NCBI RefSeq assembly: GCF_028331445.1
Contig: NZ_JAQMHX010000006.1
Location: forward strand, 186,001-250,000
Origin: Candidatus Phyllobacterium onerii
GTDB lineage: Bacteria; Pseudomonadota; Alphaproteobacteria; Rhizobiales; Rhizobiaceae
Direction: 5' to 3'
Length of the DNA stretch: 64,000 nucleotides
This document shows positions 1 through 8,432 of the stretch, in pieces (within the stretch, counting starts at the first letter, position 1; each line of letters opens with the position of its first letter). The notes beneath the pieces were generated by a model. That model ran no database searches. It was given only the letters and a program-made list of their open reading frames with translations, and was not told where the DNA came from. The translations under genes and the position numbers were made by a program.

Positions 1-88
1 ATACATTGTCGAGTGTCTGGATCGTATTGTACCGCTTGGATATGCCGGTCATGCGGACCCGGTAGGTTTCATTGCCAATATCGTTCAT
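1..88 (-). CDS. Sugar ABC transporter ATP-binding protein, N-terminal fragment
   Basis: Only the first 29 codons are present; the gene runs off the left edge. The reading starts MNDIGNETYRVRMTGISKRY and continues TIQTLDNV, which is the usual beginning of the first nucleotide-binding domain of RbsA/MglA-type sugar importers, just before the Walker A loop. The ATG at position 88 is the only ATG in this frame here. The gene follows the periplasmic binding protein on the same strand after a 73-base gap with a strong hairpin. It most likely energises uptake of the sugar that protein binds. Family assignment rests on this short stretch plus context. Confidence 0.65.
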   Translation of the reverse strand, partial: MNDIGNETYRVRMTGISKRYNTIQTLDNV

Positions 89-122
89 CGCAATACCATT
101 GGGTTAAAATGACGATAGGATT

Positions 123-147
123 GGGCGCGGCATGTGCGGCCGCGCCC
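123..147 (-). other. Intercistronic stem-loop between binding-protein and ATPase genes
   Basis: GGGCGCGGC and GCCGCGCCC form a perfect 9-bp stem with a 7-base loop. There is no T-run on the minus-strand side. In ABC operons such hairpins after the binding-protein gene commonly protect its mRNA 3' end or give partial termination, so more binding protein than ATPase is made. That role is inferred. Confidence 0.6.
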
Positions 148-161
148 TTGCAGCACTTGTT

Positions 162-1100
162 CTACTTGAACATGCCACGGAACTGATCGACGTTATCCTT
201 CGTAACAATTGTTACCGGCACATTGATGATGGGCTCGATTTTTTCGCCCTTCTTCAGCTTGGTCAATGCCTCGATGGCAGCCTTGCCCTCACCGGCAGGA
301 TCCTGCTGAACAACAGCTGTAACCCAGCCGGCGTCGATGCCTTCAACGGCCTGCTTGGTCAGGTCCCAACCGAATACCTTGACGTCTCCCGTGCGGCCCT
401 GGCTCGTGACGGCCGAAACGGCACCGACCAGCGCAGGCTCACCCGTCGCATAAAGCGTCGTCATGTCAGGATTGGCGGTCATCAGGTTTTCGGCGGCGGT
501 CAGAGCCACGTCCTGTACGTTCTGGCCATCGACGGTATCGAGGAAAGTGATCTTCTGGCCACTGTCCGCAACAGCCTTCTTGAAACCGTCCAGACGCTGG
601 TTCTGAATGAACGAATTGAGCGCGCCAATCACGCCGATCTTGGCAGTTCCCGACAAGTTGGACTTGACGTAGTCAGCATAGAACTTGCCGATGTCTTCGC
701 CCGCCTTGGTGTTGTCGACACCGACAAAGGCGATGTTGTCACCGTCGGGAATCTGCGCATCGATGGCAATGACCGGGATGCCGGCAGCTTTGGCAGCAGT
801 GATTGCGGGTTTGACGCCGTTCACATCGATCGCAACCAGGATGATGCCGTCGACCTTCTGGGTGATGTAATTCTCCATGGCGTCATTCTGGGCGCTTGGA
901 ACATTGTTGGCGTTGAAGATAACCAGTTTGGCGCCGGCCGCGTCGGCGGCTTTCTGTGCACCTTCGTTGATCTGGTTGAAGAAAAGCGCCTGCTGGTTGA
1001 TCGTGACCAGCGCAAAGGTATCGGCCCAGGCGGACGAGCCAACAACAAGAGACATGGCAATGGCCGCAGCGCAGCCCGAAAGTATTTTGGTAAGACGCAT
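162..1100 (-). CDS. Sugar ABC transporter periplasmic substrate-binding protein
   Basis: A 312-residue type 1 periplasmic binding protein (RbsB-like) that captures a sugar in the periplasm and delivers it to the importer whose ATPase begins downstream. It opens with a Sec signal peptide ending near SAWA-DTF. Hallmarks include NQINEGAQKAADAAGAKL, QKVDGIILVAID, AAGIPVIAIDAQI and VFGWDLTKQAVEGID. The ATG at 1100 is preferred over an in-frame start 33 bases upstream because it has an AGGGGAA ribosome site and gives a normal signal peptide. An XRE-cupin regulator and palindromic repeats lie directly upstream. The substrate cannot be read from sequence; ribose, xylose or a related sugar or polyol are the family's usual ligands. 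Confidence 0.88.
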   Translation of the reverse strand: MRLTKILSGCAAAIAMSLVVGSSAWADTFALVTINQQALFFNQINEGAQKAADAAGAKLVIFNANNVPSAQNDAMENYITQKVDGIILVAIDVNGVKPAITAAKAAGIPVIAIDAQIPDGDNIAFVGVDNTKAGEDIGKFYADYVKSNLSGTAKIGVIGALNSFIQNQRLDGFKKAVADSGQKITFLDTVDGQNVQDVALTAAENLMTANPDMTTLYATGEPALVGAVSAVTSQGRTGDVKVFGWDLTKQAVEGIDAGWVTAVVQQDPAGEGKAAIEALTKLKKGEKIEPIINVPVTIVTKDNVDQFRGMFK

Positions 1101-1170
1101 CCCGATTCCCCTTTTATTTGATGGAACGCCCATGTGAGGGCTTGCTTAAAAACTGAACGCGAGGGCATAA

Positions 1171-1227
1171 TTCAAGAGACTTGAATGCATGTCAAGTAGT
1201 TTGAACCGACATTGGAACAAGTTCAAA
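1171..1227. promoter_or_regulatory. Tandem palindromic operator candidates before the sugar ABC genes
   Basis: TTCAAG-AGA-CTTGAA (1171-1185) is a perfect palindrome. A second, imperfect copy, GTCAAG-TAG-TTTGAA, is at 1191-1205, and GAAC-AA-GTTC (1215-1224, followed by AAA) is the third. Centres lie near 1178, 1198 and 1219.5, about two helical turns apart. They sit between the XRE-cupin gene and the binding-protein start, where an operator would be expected. The identity of the binder is inferred. Confidence 0.5.
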
Positions 1228-1255
1228 TCTAATGCCAAACGGACGGCCGCCGCGC

Positions 1256-1864
1256 TTAGAACGTCGGTGGTGTATTGACCCAGAAGATACTTGCACGCTT
1301 GTTGCCCGTGTTCCGGTAGGAATGGGGCAGATCGGAGTTGAAGACGAATGCGTCGCCTTCCGTCAGCTGAAAGTGTTTTTCGCCGACGGTGAGTTCGACT
1401 TCGCCCGCCAGGATATAGCCCACTTCTTCGCCTGCGTGCTGGATCGGCCCGGCGCTGGCTCCGTCCTTTTCGATATGATGGATGTTGCACTGGAGAAGGT
1501 GTCCAGGTGAATAGGGTATGATGCGCTCCAGCGAGATGCCTTCACCGCGCCGCAAAGGATCGAGTGCAATCAGGGGCCTGGCGCCGGCGCGAAAGACGAT
1601 GCCTTCCTCGCCGTCCGACTCTTCGAACATCCAGCCAATATTGGTTTCGAGGACCTGGACCAATCGGTGTAGCATAGGCAGGGAAGGCGATGCCTTGCCG
1701 TTCTCGATCTTGGACAGGAGGCTTTCTGAACAGTTGGCGGCTTCGGAGAGGGCCTTCAGTGTGAGGCCGCGTGTCTGCCGTGCCAGTTTCAGCCGGATGC
1801 CAAGCCGGGCCGGATTGGTCTCAGTGATACCGTTGGGCTGTTTTTCGAGTTCAATCTTGTTCAT
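1256..1864 (-). CDS. XRE-family transcriptional regulator with C-terminal cupin domain
   Basis: A 202-residue cytoplasmic regulator. Residues about 20-75 form an XRE helix-turn-helix (LKLARQTRGLTLKALSEAAN, then SESLLSKIENGKASPS). Residues about 125-195 form a cupin_2 barrel (HHIEKDGASAGPIQHAGEEV, GYILAGEVELTVGEKHF, AFVFNSDLPHSYRN) that usually senses a small molecule. The architecture matches the HipB/PuuR-like family. It lies upstream of and on the same strand as the sugar ABC genes, separated by a 155-base gap with repeated palindromes, so local control of that transporter is likely. The effector is unknown. Confidence 0.85.
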   Translation of the reverse strand: MNKIELEKQPNGITETNPARLGIRLKLARQTRGLTLKALSEAANCSESLLSKIENGKASPSLPMLHRLVQVLETNIGWMFEESDGEEGIVFRAGARPLIALDPLRRGEGISLERIIPYSPGHLLQCNIHHIEKDGASAGPIQHAGEEVGYILAGEVELTVGEKHFQLTEGDAFVFNSDLPHSYRNTGNKRASIFWVNTPPTF

Positions 1865-1907
1865 GCCTTGCCTGACCTGTCATGCTGGTCATTGGGTTGT
1901 GAATTCG

Positions 1908-1928
1908 TAAATCTGGTCAGCAGATTTA
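1908..1928. promoter_or_regulatory. 21-bp palindrome upstream of the XRE-cupin gene
   Basis: TAAATCTG-N5-CAGATTTA has perfect 8-bp arms. It lies 44 bases before the regulator's start codon and is flanked by two looser TGACC...GGTCA pairs (1873-1891 and 1960-1980). The position suits autoregulation. Its arms differ from the TTCAAG repeats before the transporter, so either two factors act here or only one element is functional. Confidence 0.4.
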
Positions 1929-1977
1929 GAGTAGACGACCTCGCATACCTTGGCGCTCATGACCTGACAATGCAAGG

Positions 1978-2868
1978 TCAATCCCATTTCGTGTCGCCGA
2001 GTGCATTCAGGGGTATTTTCAGAAAGCGTTCGCCGTTCGCTTCTGGTTCAGGCAGCCGTCCACCATTGATGTTGACCTGCAGGGCTGCCAGAATAAGTCT
2101 GGGCATGGGCAGGGTCTTGTCGCGGGCTTGTCTCATTGCCACGAACTCTGCTTGAGAATTGCATTGGGAGATGTGGATATTCTGGCGCTTCTGGTCGCCT
2201 ACAGTGCTTTCCCATCGAGGTTCGCGCCCCCCGGGCTGATAGTCGTGGCCGACAAAGACCTTGGTCTCGTCCGGGAGCGCTAGAATGGATTCAATGGATT
2301 GCCATAGCTGACCGGCGCTCCCCCCGGGAAAGTCACAGCGGGCGGTCCCGCCATCCGGCATAAACATTGTATCGTGAATGAAGGCGGAATCGCCAATGAC
2401 ATAGGTGATCGACGCAAGCGTATGGCCTGGAGAGAACATCACTGTGCCGGTCAGCTGCCCGATATTGAAGCGGTCTCCGGCGTTAAACAGGTGGTCCCAT
2501 TGCGATCCGTTTGCGGGAAAATCCGGCCAGTTGTAAAATTGCTTCCATAAGGCCTGAACCTCGATGACATGGCCGCCGATTGCGGTCGTTGCGCCCGTTC
2601 TAGTTCGCAGGTAATCGGCTGCTGAAAAATGGTCGGCGTGCGGATGGGTCTCCAGTATCCACTCGACCTTCAAGCTATTGGCGTCAACGAACTCCAATAT
2701 TCGGTCGGCGTTGACGGTTGCAGTCGCGCCTGACTTTTCGTCGAAATCCAGAACCGAATCGATGATTGCACAATGCCGGGTCACGGGATCAGCAACGACG
2801 TATTGGACGGAATTCGTTCGTTTGTCGAAGAATGCTTGAACATCCGGTTTTATGGCGGCTTCCAACAT
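1978..2868 (-). CDS. MBL-fold metallo-hydrolase, persulfide dioxygenase-like
   Basis: A 296-residue metallo-beta-lactamase-fold protein of the ETHE1/Blh type, which oxidises glutathione persulfide to sulfite with a mononuclear iron. Family signs are KPDVQAFFDKRTNSVQYVV near the start, CAIIDSVLDFD, the metal motif THPHADH, SPGHT, IHDTMFMPDGGTARCDFPGG and VFVGHDY. The ATG at 2868 has a GGGGGA ribosome site; the longer TTG start at 2931 would add 21 residues foreign to the family. An EamA transporter lies 80 bases upstream on the same strand, so the two may be co-transcribed. No rhodanese or BigR-type regulator accompanies it. A different MBL thioesterase activity cannot be excluded. Confidence 0.78.
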   Translation of the reverse strand: MLEAAIKPDVQAFFDKRTNSVQYVVADPVTRHCAIIDSVLDFDEKSGATATVNADRILEFVDANSLKVEWILETHPHADHFSAADYLRTRTGATTAIGGHVIEVQALWKQFYNWPDFPANGSQWDHLFNAGDRFNIGQLTGTVMFSPGHTLASITYVIGDSAFIHDTMFMPDGGTARCDFPGGSAGQLWQSIESILALPDETKVFVGHDYQPGGREPRWESTVGDQKRQNIHISQCNSQAEFVAMRQARDKTLPMPRLILAALQVNINGGRLPEPEANGERFLKIPLNALGDTKWD

Positions 2869-2948
2869 TTTCGCGCGTCCCCCGAACTCGAACCAGACAT
2901 GATTCTCGCCGCTTTCGGTTCCGCTTGTCAATCAGCGTAAAGATTGGG

Positions 2949-3842
2949 TCACGATACATTATTCTGCTGAACCAGGCGCCGCGCTTTGGCTTTTCGCGAT
3001 GCACCGGAAATGACATGCACGATCACCGCCGCGAAAACGATCGATCCACCAAACACTGTACTCATGCTTGGCACCTCGTTGAACACGAGCCAGACCCAGA
3101 ATGGCGCCAAGGGGGCATCGAGGGAACCGATCAGCGCAGTTTCGATCGGCGGAAGGAGCTTGGCTCCAAGGGTGAAGAGGGCAAGGCCCACGGCTGAAAC
3201 CAATATGCCGAAAAGCGCGATCAGCATCAGATCATTGGCGGTCACGCCAAGCGGATTGCCAAGCGGCCAGCAGACGAGAGAACTGAAGAGAGCCGACAGG
3301 CAGGCCGCCGGCATGACAGAAACATCCGGCGAACGGCGGACAATGATCATCAGCACCGCCATGCACAGTGTCATGCCAAAAGCGAGAACATCACCAAAGA
3401 CAGTGCCTTCGACGCTGAAACCAACCATGAGTGACACCCCGATCGCAGCAGCGATGCTGGCGAGAACGGCGCTCCACGTCGATCTTTCACCCAGAACGAA
3501 CCAGCCAAGAATTGCGGCCACAAAAGGGATCGTGGCATAGATGACAGCAACATGGGCCACCGTGGTCTCCTTCAAGGCACTGATGAAAAACACCATGCCG
3601 AGCGCGGAAATTCCAACGAAAAGCCAGCCAGCCCGACCCATGTCGCGGAAGCTTGCCCAGAACCGACCATGCTCGGTAAAGGCCATCACCGTTGCAATGC
3701 CGAGCGAACCGAAAATCCCGCGCCATGCTAGAATGGTCCAATTGTCCTGCGGGATGACGCGCGTGAACAAACCCGCAAGGCTCCATGCAATTGCCGAGCC
3801 GGTCACGAAAATCAGTCCCAGTTGATAAGCCGATGGCCGCAT
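2949..3842 (-). CDS. EamA/DMT-family transporter
   Basis: A 297-residue inner-membrane protein with about ten hydrophobic segments in two EamA repeats. The first begins LGLIFVTGSAIAWSLAGLFT and includes AHVAVIYATIPFVAAILGWF with LGER; the second includes SAVGLALFTLGAKLLPPIET and LDAPLAPFWVWLVFNEVPS. Such proteins export amino acids, drugs or metabolites; the substrate cannot be predicted. The first residues, MRPSAYQLG, fit a cytoplasmic N terminus. It precedes the persulfide dioxygenase-like gene on the same strand and is divergent from the cytochrome c operon. Confidence 0.85.
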   Translation of the reverse strand: MRPSAYQLGLIFVTGSAIAWSLAGLFTRVIPQDNWTILAWRGIFGSLGIATVMAFTEHGRFWASFRDMGRAGWLFVGISALGMVFFISALKETTVAHVAVIYATIPFVAAILGWFVLGERSTWSAVLASIAAAIGVSLMVGFSVEGTVFGDVLAFGMTLCMAVLMIIVRRSPDVSVMPAACLSALFSSLVCWPLGNPLGVTANDLMLIALFGILVSAVGLALFTLGAKLLPPIETALIGSLDAPLAPFWVWLVFNEVPSMSTVFGGSIVFAAVIVHVISGASRKAKARRLVQQNNVS

Positions 3843-3937
3843 GATCGCCTTGACGGTTCGAGGATCGGATGCACGCGTGATCTAGCGCCGCTGTTGCGCG
3901 AGATGGCAAGGCTACGAAGGCCAAAATTGAGATGCTA

Positions 3938-3955
3938 CTGACATGGTGATGTCAG
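3938..3955. promoter_or_regulatory. Palindrome in the divergent intergenic region 3843-4144
   Basis: CTGACAT-GGTG-ATGTCAG is a perfect inverted repeat with 7-bp arms and a 4-base spacer. It sits between the EamA gene (leftward) and the cytochrome c / Mo hydroxylase operon (rightward). A TATAAC -10-like element is at 3987-3992. No other gene was seen in this 300-base gap. Operator function is inferred. Confidence 0.35.
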
Positions 3956-4144
3956 TTGTTGCGTAAGAAACGGCTTATGTAGTTTGTATAACGATCACAC
4001 AAACTTGATTGCATTGCGCTCCGGCTTAATTGACCCAAGTTGTTGATATATCTAACATTGGATTCGTTCTAAGTTCTCGCCAACTTTTGCACGCGCCAAG
4101 TATGCCGGCCCCGATGGTTGGACGTTTGATTCCAAGGATTGCCT

Positions 4145-5521
4145 GTGAAATTCGGACGTTTTCTTACCGGTCTTGGAGCCCTGATCGTTGTCGGTGTAGC
4201 GGGCGCTTTTGTTTACGCGTGGAAGCCGGAAATTGCTCCAATCAAACCACCAGAACGTGCATCCTTCGATCAGACCTTGATTGAGCATGGGGCGAAACTG
4301 GCCGCCGTCGGCAATTGCACGGCTTGCCATACCAATCCCGGCGGAAAATCCTTTGCCGGCGGGCTGACCATTCCAACACCGTTTGGGACGATCTATTCCA
4401 GCAACATCACGCCCGACGCTGAGACGGGTATAGGAACATGGTCGGAAGCGGCTTTTCAGCGGGCCATGCGCGACGGCGTCGGACGCAAGGGCGTGCATCT
4501 CTACCCTGCGTTTCCCTATGACCATTTCACCAATGTCTCGGATGACGACAACCGTGCCTTGTATGCCTTCCTGATGACACGTCAGCCGGTGACAGCCACG
4601 CCACCGCCGAACGAGCTGCCTTTCCCCTTGAACGTGCGTCTGGTTCTGGCTGGCTGGAAGATGCTGTTCTTCAGGGATGGCGCCTATCAGGCCGATGCAG
4701 GCCAAAACGAGGAATGGAACCGTGGTGCCTATCTCGTCAATGGCCTGGGCCATTGTGGTGCGTGCCACACACCGCGCAACTCACTCGGTGCCGAAAAAGC
4801 TTCACTGCACCTTGCCGGCGGCGAAGCCGAGGGTTGGAGTGCTTTCGCGCTCGATGGCTCGTCATCCGCACCCGTTGTTTGGGACAAGGATAGCCTCTAC
4901 ACCTATCTACGGCAGGGCTGGCATCCGGATCACGGCGTCGCTAACGGCCCTATGGGTGAAGTTACCGGAAATCTCGGACTGCTGCCGGACAGCGATATTC
5001 GTGCGATGGCGACTTACATCGCATCGATCATGGGCGAACCTTCGGCGGAACGTCGCGCTAACTCAGACAAACTCCTAGAAGAGATAAAATCGGGCCCGAT
5101 CACATCTGCGATAAGCAACGATCAATCGGCATCAGGCGGAAAAGGGGCTGCGATCTATCAAGCTGCTTGCGCAGTTTGCCATGAAAACGGTCGGCCGCAA
5201 CCGTTTGGCGGGCTTGATCTGCGGCTCAGCTCGACGGTGAATGCACCAGACGCGCAGAACGCCATCAACATGGTGCTCTATGGCCTTCCGGCTGCAAGTG
5301 GCCGGACGAGCGCTATCATGCCGGGTTTCGCCGATGTGCTGACCAATAATCAACTGAACGATCTGCTTGGCTATCTGCGCCAGCATTTTACTGACCAGGC
5401 CGCGTGGACCGATGTAGTCCAGCGTGCGGCCGATACCAGAACCGGTAAATACCATGTCAGCGTCCGGCCCTCCGACGGGATCGAGCGCGGCCCCAGCAAT
5501 ATAGGAGCGGAGGATCAGTGA
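4145..5521 (+). CDS. Membrane-anchored triheme cytochrome c, Mo hydroxylase electron acceptor
   Basis: A 458-residue periplasmic cytochrome c held by an N-terminal hydrophobic segment (about residues 5-26). Three CXXCH haem sites are visible: CTACH at 58-62, CGACH near 204 and CAVCH near 342. This three-haem layout is that of alcohol/aldehyde dehydrogenase cytochrome subunits. The GTG at 4145 is chosen because AAGGA lies 6 bases upstream; the TTG two codons earlier would have no spacing. The stop overlaps the next ATG (TGATG), so it is translationally coupled to the 2Fe-2S and Mo subunits. It probably passes electrons from the hydroxylase to a terminal oxidase, as in nicotinate and aldehyde dehydrogenase complexes. 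Confidence 0.88.
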   Translation: MKFGRFLTGLGALIVVGVAGAFVYAWKPEIAPIKPPERASFDQTLIEHGAKLAAVGNCTACHTNPGGKSFAGGLTIPTPFGTIYSSNITPDAETGIGTWSEAAFQRAMRDGVGRKGVHLYPAFPYDHFTNVSDDDNRALYAFLMTRQPVTATPPPNELPFPLNVRLVLAGWKMLFFRDGAYQADAGQNEEWNRGAYLVNGLGHCGACHTPRNSLGAEKASLHLAGGEAEGWSAFALDGSSSAPVVWDKDSLYTYLRQGWHPDHGVANGPMGEVTGNLGLLPDSDIRAMATYIASIMGEPSAERRANSDKLLEEIKSGPITSAISNDQSASGGKGAAIYQAACAVCHENGRPQPFGGLDLRLSSTVNAPDAQNAINMVLYGLPAASGRTSAIMPGFADVLTNNQLNDLLGYLRQHFTDQAAWTDVVQRAADTRTGKYHVSVRPSDGIERGPSNIGAEDQ

Positions 5522-6015
5522 TGAAACTCAACGTCAATGGCAGCACGCACGAAGTGGATGCCGATCCCGCGACGCCGCTGCTCTATGTCTTGCGCAACGA
5601 CCTCGAACTCAACGCTGCCAAGTTCGGTTGTGGACTGGGGCAGTGCGGCGCCTGCACGGTGATGGTGGACGGGAAGGCAATTTTTTCCTGCCTGACACCG
5701 ATCCTCTTGCTTGAGGGGCGCGAGATCAAGACTGTGGAGGGTCTTGGAACCATCGATAGTCCTGGCCCGATGCAACAGGCATTCATCGAAGAGCAGGCTG
5801 CGCAATGCGGCTATTGCATTCCCGGGATGATGATGCGGGCCCAGGCATTGTTGCAATCCAAGCCGGACGCGAGCGATGCGGAAATCCAAGTGACGCTTGA
5901 ACCCAATCTGTGCCGTTGCGGAACGCATATGCGTATTCTCAAAGCCGTGAAACGCGCTCGCGAGCTGATGAAAACAGCGGCCATGGCACCTGCAAGCGGC
6001 GAAAGGAAAGTCTGA
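5521..6015 (+). CDS. 2Fe-2S subunit of a molybdenum hydroxylase (IorA/CoxS type)
   Basis: A 164-residue xanthine-oxidase-family iron-sulfur subunit. The plant-type ferredoxin cluster site is GCGLGQCGACTVMVDGKAIF followed by Cys; the second, helical cluster uses CGYC and CRCGT. It relays electrons from the molybdenum centre to the cytochrome encoded upstream. The ATG at 5521 is used; it shares one base with the upstream stop and has a GGAGGA-like ribosome site. It overlaps the Mo subunit start by three bases (ATGA). It has no signal peptide, so it is probably carried to the periplasm with its Tat-exported partner, as known for related enzymes. Confidence 0.92.
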   Translation: MKLNVNGSTHEVDADPATPLLYVLRNDLELNAAKFGCGLGQCGACTVMVDGKAIFSCLTPILLLEGREIKTVEGLGTIDSPGPMQQAFIEEQAAQCGYCIPGMMMRAQALLQSKPDASDAEIQVTLEPNLCRCGTHMRILKAVKRARELMKTAAMAPASGERKV

Positions 6016-8276
6016 TGACCGCTCCTCGCTTCCCGAATGTTACGCGCCGCAATCTGTTGCTGGGTACCGGGGCGCTGGTCGTCAGTTTTTCGCTGAAAGA
6101 CCATGCCTTCGCCCAGGAGGGCGAACTCAATGTACCGGCGAAACCACCAGAACCGGTAGCGGCCGGTCCCAAACTGCCCGGTAGTCTGGCCGATACGCCT
6201 TCACTGGACGCATGGATCCGGATCGATGCGGATAGCTCGGTCACGGTCTACACCGGCAAGGCAGAACTCGGGCAGGGAACCAAGACGTCGCTGCGTCAGA
6301 TCGCGGCGGAAGAACTCGAAGTTCCCCCTGCGTCGATCAATCTGATTACTGCTGATACGGCAATTACCCCGGACGAGGGTTTTACTGCGGGGAGCCAGAC
6401 AGTCCAGAACAGTGGCACGGCAATCCGCAATGCCGCGGCGCAGGTACGCGAGATTCTGATCCAGCAGGCGAGCGGCAAGCTGCAAGTTCCTGCCGATCGG
6501 CTCAAAGCGCAAAATGGTCGCATTGTCGGACCTGACGGCAATTCGATCGGATATGGCGAAGTGGTCATGACCGATATGCTGCATGTGGACGCGCAGCCGA
6601 AGTCGAAGCTCAAGTCCCCGGACGCCTATGAATATATTGGCAAGCCTTTCGCGCGTGTGGATATCCCGGCTAAGGTTACCGGCGGTGCCGCATATGTACA
6701 GGATATGCGGCTGCCGGGGATGTTGCATGCTCGCGTTGTCCGCCCGCCAAGTTGGTTCGCGACGCTGAAGGATATCGATACAGCCACCATCAAGGCGATG
6801 CCGGGTGTGGTTGCTGTTATTCGTGATGGCAACTTTCTCGCAGTGGCTGCGGAGAAGGAGTTTCAGGCCGTACAGGCCATGCGGGCTCTGACGGGCCTTG
6901 CCGAGTGGGAGGAAAAACCCCGCCTGCCGAACGAGCAGGATCTTCCCGCCGTTCTGCAAAAGAGTGAAAGCGAGCAGGGCGTCGTCGCTGAGGCCGGCGG
7001 CGATTTTACTGGTGGCGTAAAGACATTCAGTGCTCAATTCATGCGACCATACCAGATGCACGCATCGATCGGACCCTCGTGCTCCGTGGCTCATCTCGAC
7101 AACGGCACGATGACGGTGTGGACCCATACCCAGGGTGTTTATCCGGACCGCAAGGCTATCGCGCAAATGCTCGGCATGCCGCTGGACAAGGTACGCTGCA
7201 TCCATACGGAGGGATCAGGCTGCTATGGACACAATGGCGCCGACGATGCAGCCGGCGACGCGGCATTGATTGCGCGAGCGCTTCCAGGCCGTCCTATCAA
7301 AGTACAGTGGATGCGCGACCAGGAGCATCTATGGGAGCCCTATGGTCCGGCAATGCTGACCAAGGTCAGCGCATCGCTGGATGCATCAGGCAAGGTCGTC
7401 AATTGGAAATATGACCTTTGGAGCAACACCCACTCGGCAAGGCCGGGCAGTGCGGGCGCACTGTTACCCGGGCAACTGATGGCATCGGGGTATCCACCAG
7501 ACAAACCCGTCATGAGCATCACGCCGCTTGGCAATGGCGATCGCAACGCCATACCGCTTTATTCCATCCCCAATATGCGGGTGCTTTGGCACTTCGTTGC
7601 CGATATGCCAGTGCGGGTTTCTTCGCTACGCGGGCTGGGCGCCTATGCAAACGTCTTTTCGATTGAAAGTTTCATGGATCAACTGGCGAAGGAAGCAGGA
7701 GCCGATCCGGTTGAGTTCCGCCTCAGGCACATGGAGGATCCAAGGGCACGCAAGGTGATCACGACGGCGGCCGAGGCTTCTAACTGGTCGAACGAGCCCA
7801 TGCCGGAGGGACGTGGCCGGGGATTTGCTTTTGCCAAATACAAGAACCATGCAGCCTATCTGGCACTGGCGATGGAGATCGATGTCGACAAGGAAACGGG
7901 CAAGATTCGCATACCGCGCATTGTTTCTGCTGTCGATTGCGGCGAGGCCGTGGCCCCCGACAGCATCCGCAACCAGACGGAGGGCGGCATCATCCAGTCC
8001 TTGAGCTGGACAATGTACGAAGAGGTCAACTTCGACAATACCCGGATCACGAGTTCGGATTGGTCAACCTATCCGATCCTGCGTTTTAGTGCGGTACCGG
8101 GTAGTCTCGACGTTCACATCGTTGACAATCCCGGTTCGCCCTATCTCGGCGTCGCCGAAGCTGCGCAGGGACCAACCTCCGCTGCACTTGCCAATGCGAT
8201 CGCCAATGCGACAGGCAAGCGTCTCTACAATCTGCCTTTTTCGCCGGCGCGGGTGAAAGCAACGCTCGGAGTTTGA
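6015..8276 (+). CDS. Molybdopterin-binding large subunit of xanthine dehydrogenase-family hydroxylase
   Basis: A 753-residue catalytic subunit of the IorB/aldehyde dehydrogenase type, hydroxylating an aldehyde or N-heterocycle in the periplasm. A twin-arginine signal (VTRRNLLLGTGALVVSFSL, ending near AFA-QEG) supports Tat export. Two homologous halves follow: GKAELGQGTKTSLRQIAAEE, GSQTVQNSGTAIRNAA, the hammerhead GKPFARVDIPAKVTGGAAYV, and RGLGAYANVFSIESFMDQLA. GVAEAAQGPTSAALANAIAN near the C terminus keeps the glutamate equivalent to the catalytic base of xanthine oxidase. No FAD subunit or XdhC-like maturation gene is adjacent. The triheme cytochrome upstream is the likely acceptor. The substrate is unknown. 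Confidence 0.9.
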   Translation: MTAPRFPNVTRRNLLLGTGALVVSFSLKDHAFAQEGELNVPAKPPEPVAAGPKLPGSLADTPSLDAWIRIDADSSVTVYTGKAELGQGTKTSLRQIAAEELEVPPASINLITADTAITPDEGFTAGSQTVQNSGTAIRNAAAQVREILIQQASGKLQVPADRLKAQNGRIVGPDGNSIGYGEVVMTDMLHVDAQPKSKLKSPDAYEYIGKPFARVDIPAKVTGGAAYVQDMRLPGMLHARVVRPPSWFATLKDIDTATIKAMPGVVAVIRDGNFLAVAAEKEFQAVQAMRALTGLAEWEEKPRLPNEQDLPAVLQKSESEQGVVAEAGGDFTGGVKTFSAQFMRPYQMHASIGPSCSVAHLDNGTMTVWTHTQGVYPDRKAIAQMLGMPLDKVRCIHTEGSGCYGHNGADDAAGDAALIARALPGRPIKVQWMRDQEHLWEPYGPAMLTKVSASLDASGKVVNWKYDLWSNTHSARPGSAGALLPGQLMASGYPPDKPVMSITPLGNGDRNAIPLYSIPNMRVLWHFVADMPVRVSSLRGLGAYANVFSIESFMDQLAKEAGADPVEFRLRHMEDPRARKVITTAAEASNWSNEPMPEGRGRGFAFAKYKNHAAYLALAMEIDVDKETGKIRIPRIVSAVDCGEAVAPDSIRNQTEGGIIQSLSWTMYEEVNFDNTRITSSDWSTYPILRFSAVPGSLDVHIVDNPGSPYLGVAEAAQGPTSAALANAIANATGKRLYNLPFSPARVKATLGV

Positions 8277-8432
8277 CACGACTTCAGCGTAAGGTGATTT
8301 GGCTGGAGCCTTTGCAGCATGCGGTCTTGATTGGTGGGGTGCCCTGTCGCATAACTGCGGCGCATTCATCCGCAGTCGGCATTCGCAGCTGGGCTGGAAG
8401 CGCGCCATGCCACAGATATCAGGAATCAGACT

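Noticed and set aside
132-1121. 329-codon frame on the plus strand opposite the sugar-binding protein
   Set aside because: Antisense shadow; no family resemblance, while the minus strand has a signal peptide and binding-protein motifs.
4052-4768. 238-codon minus-strand frame opposite the cytochrome c gene
   Set aside because: The plus strand carries CXXCH haem motifs; this frame has no recognisable feature.
6201-7205. 334-codon open frame on the minus strand inside the first Mo hydroxylase gene
   Set aside because: It is antisense to a clear family member and its arginine- and histidine-rich composition is typical of a shadow frame in GC-rich DNA.
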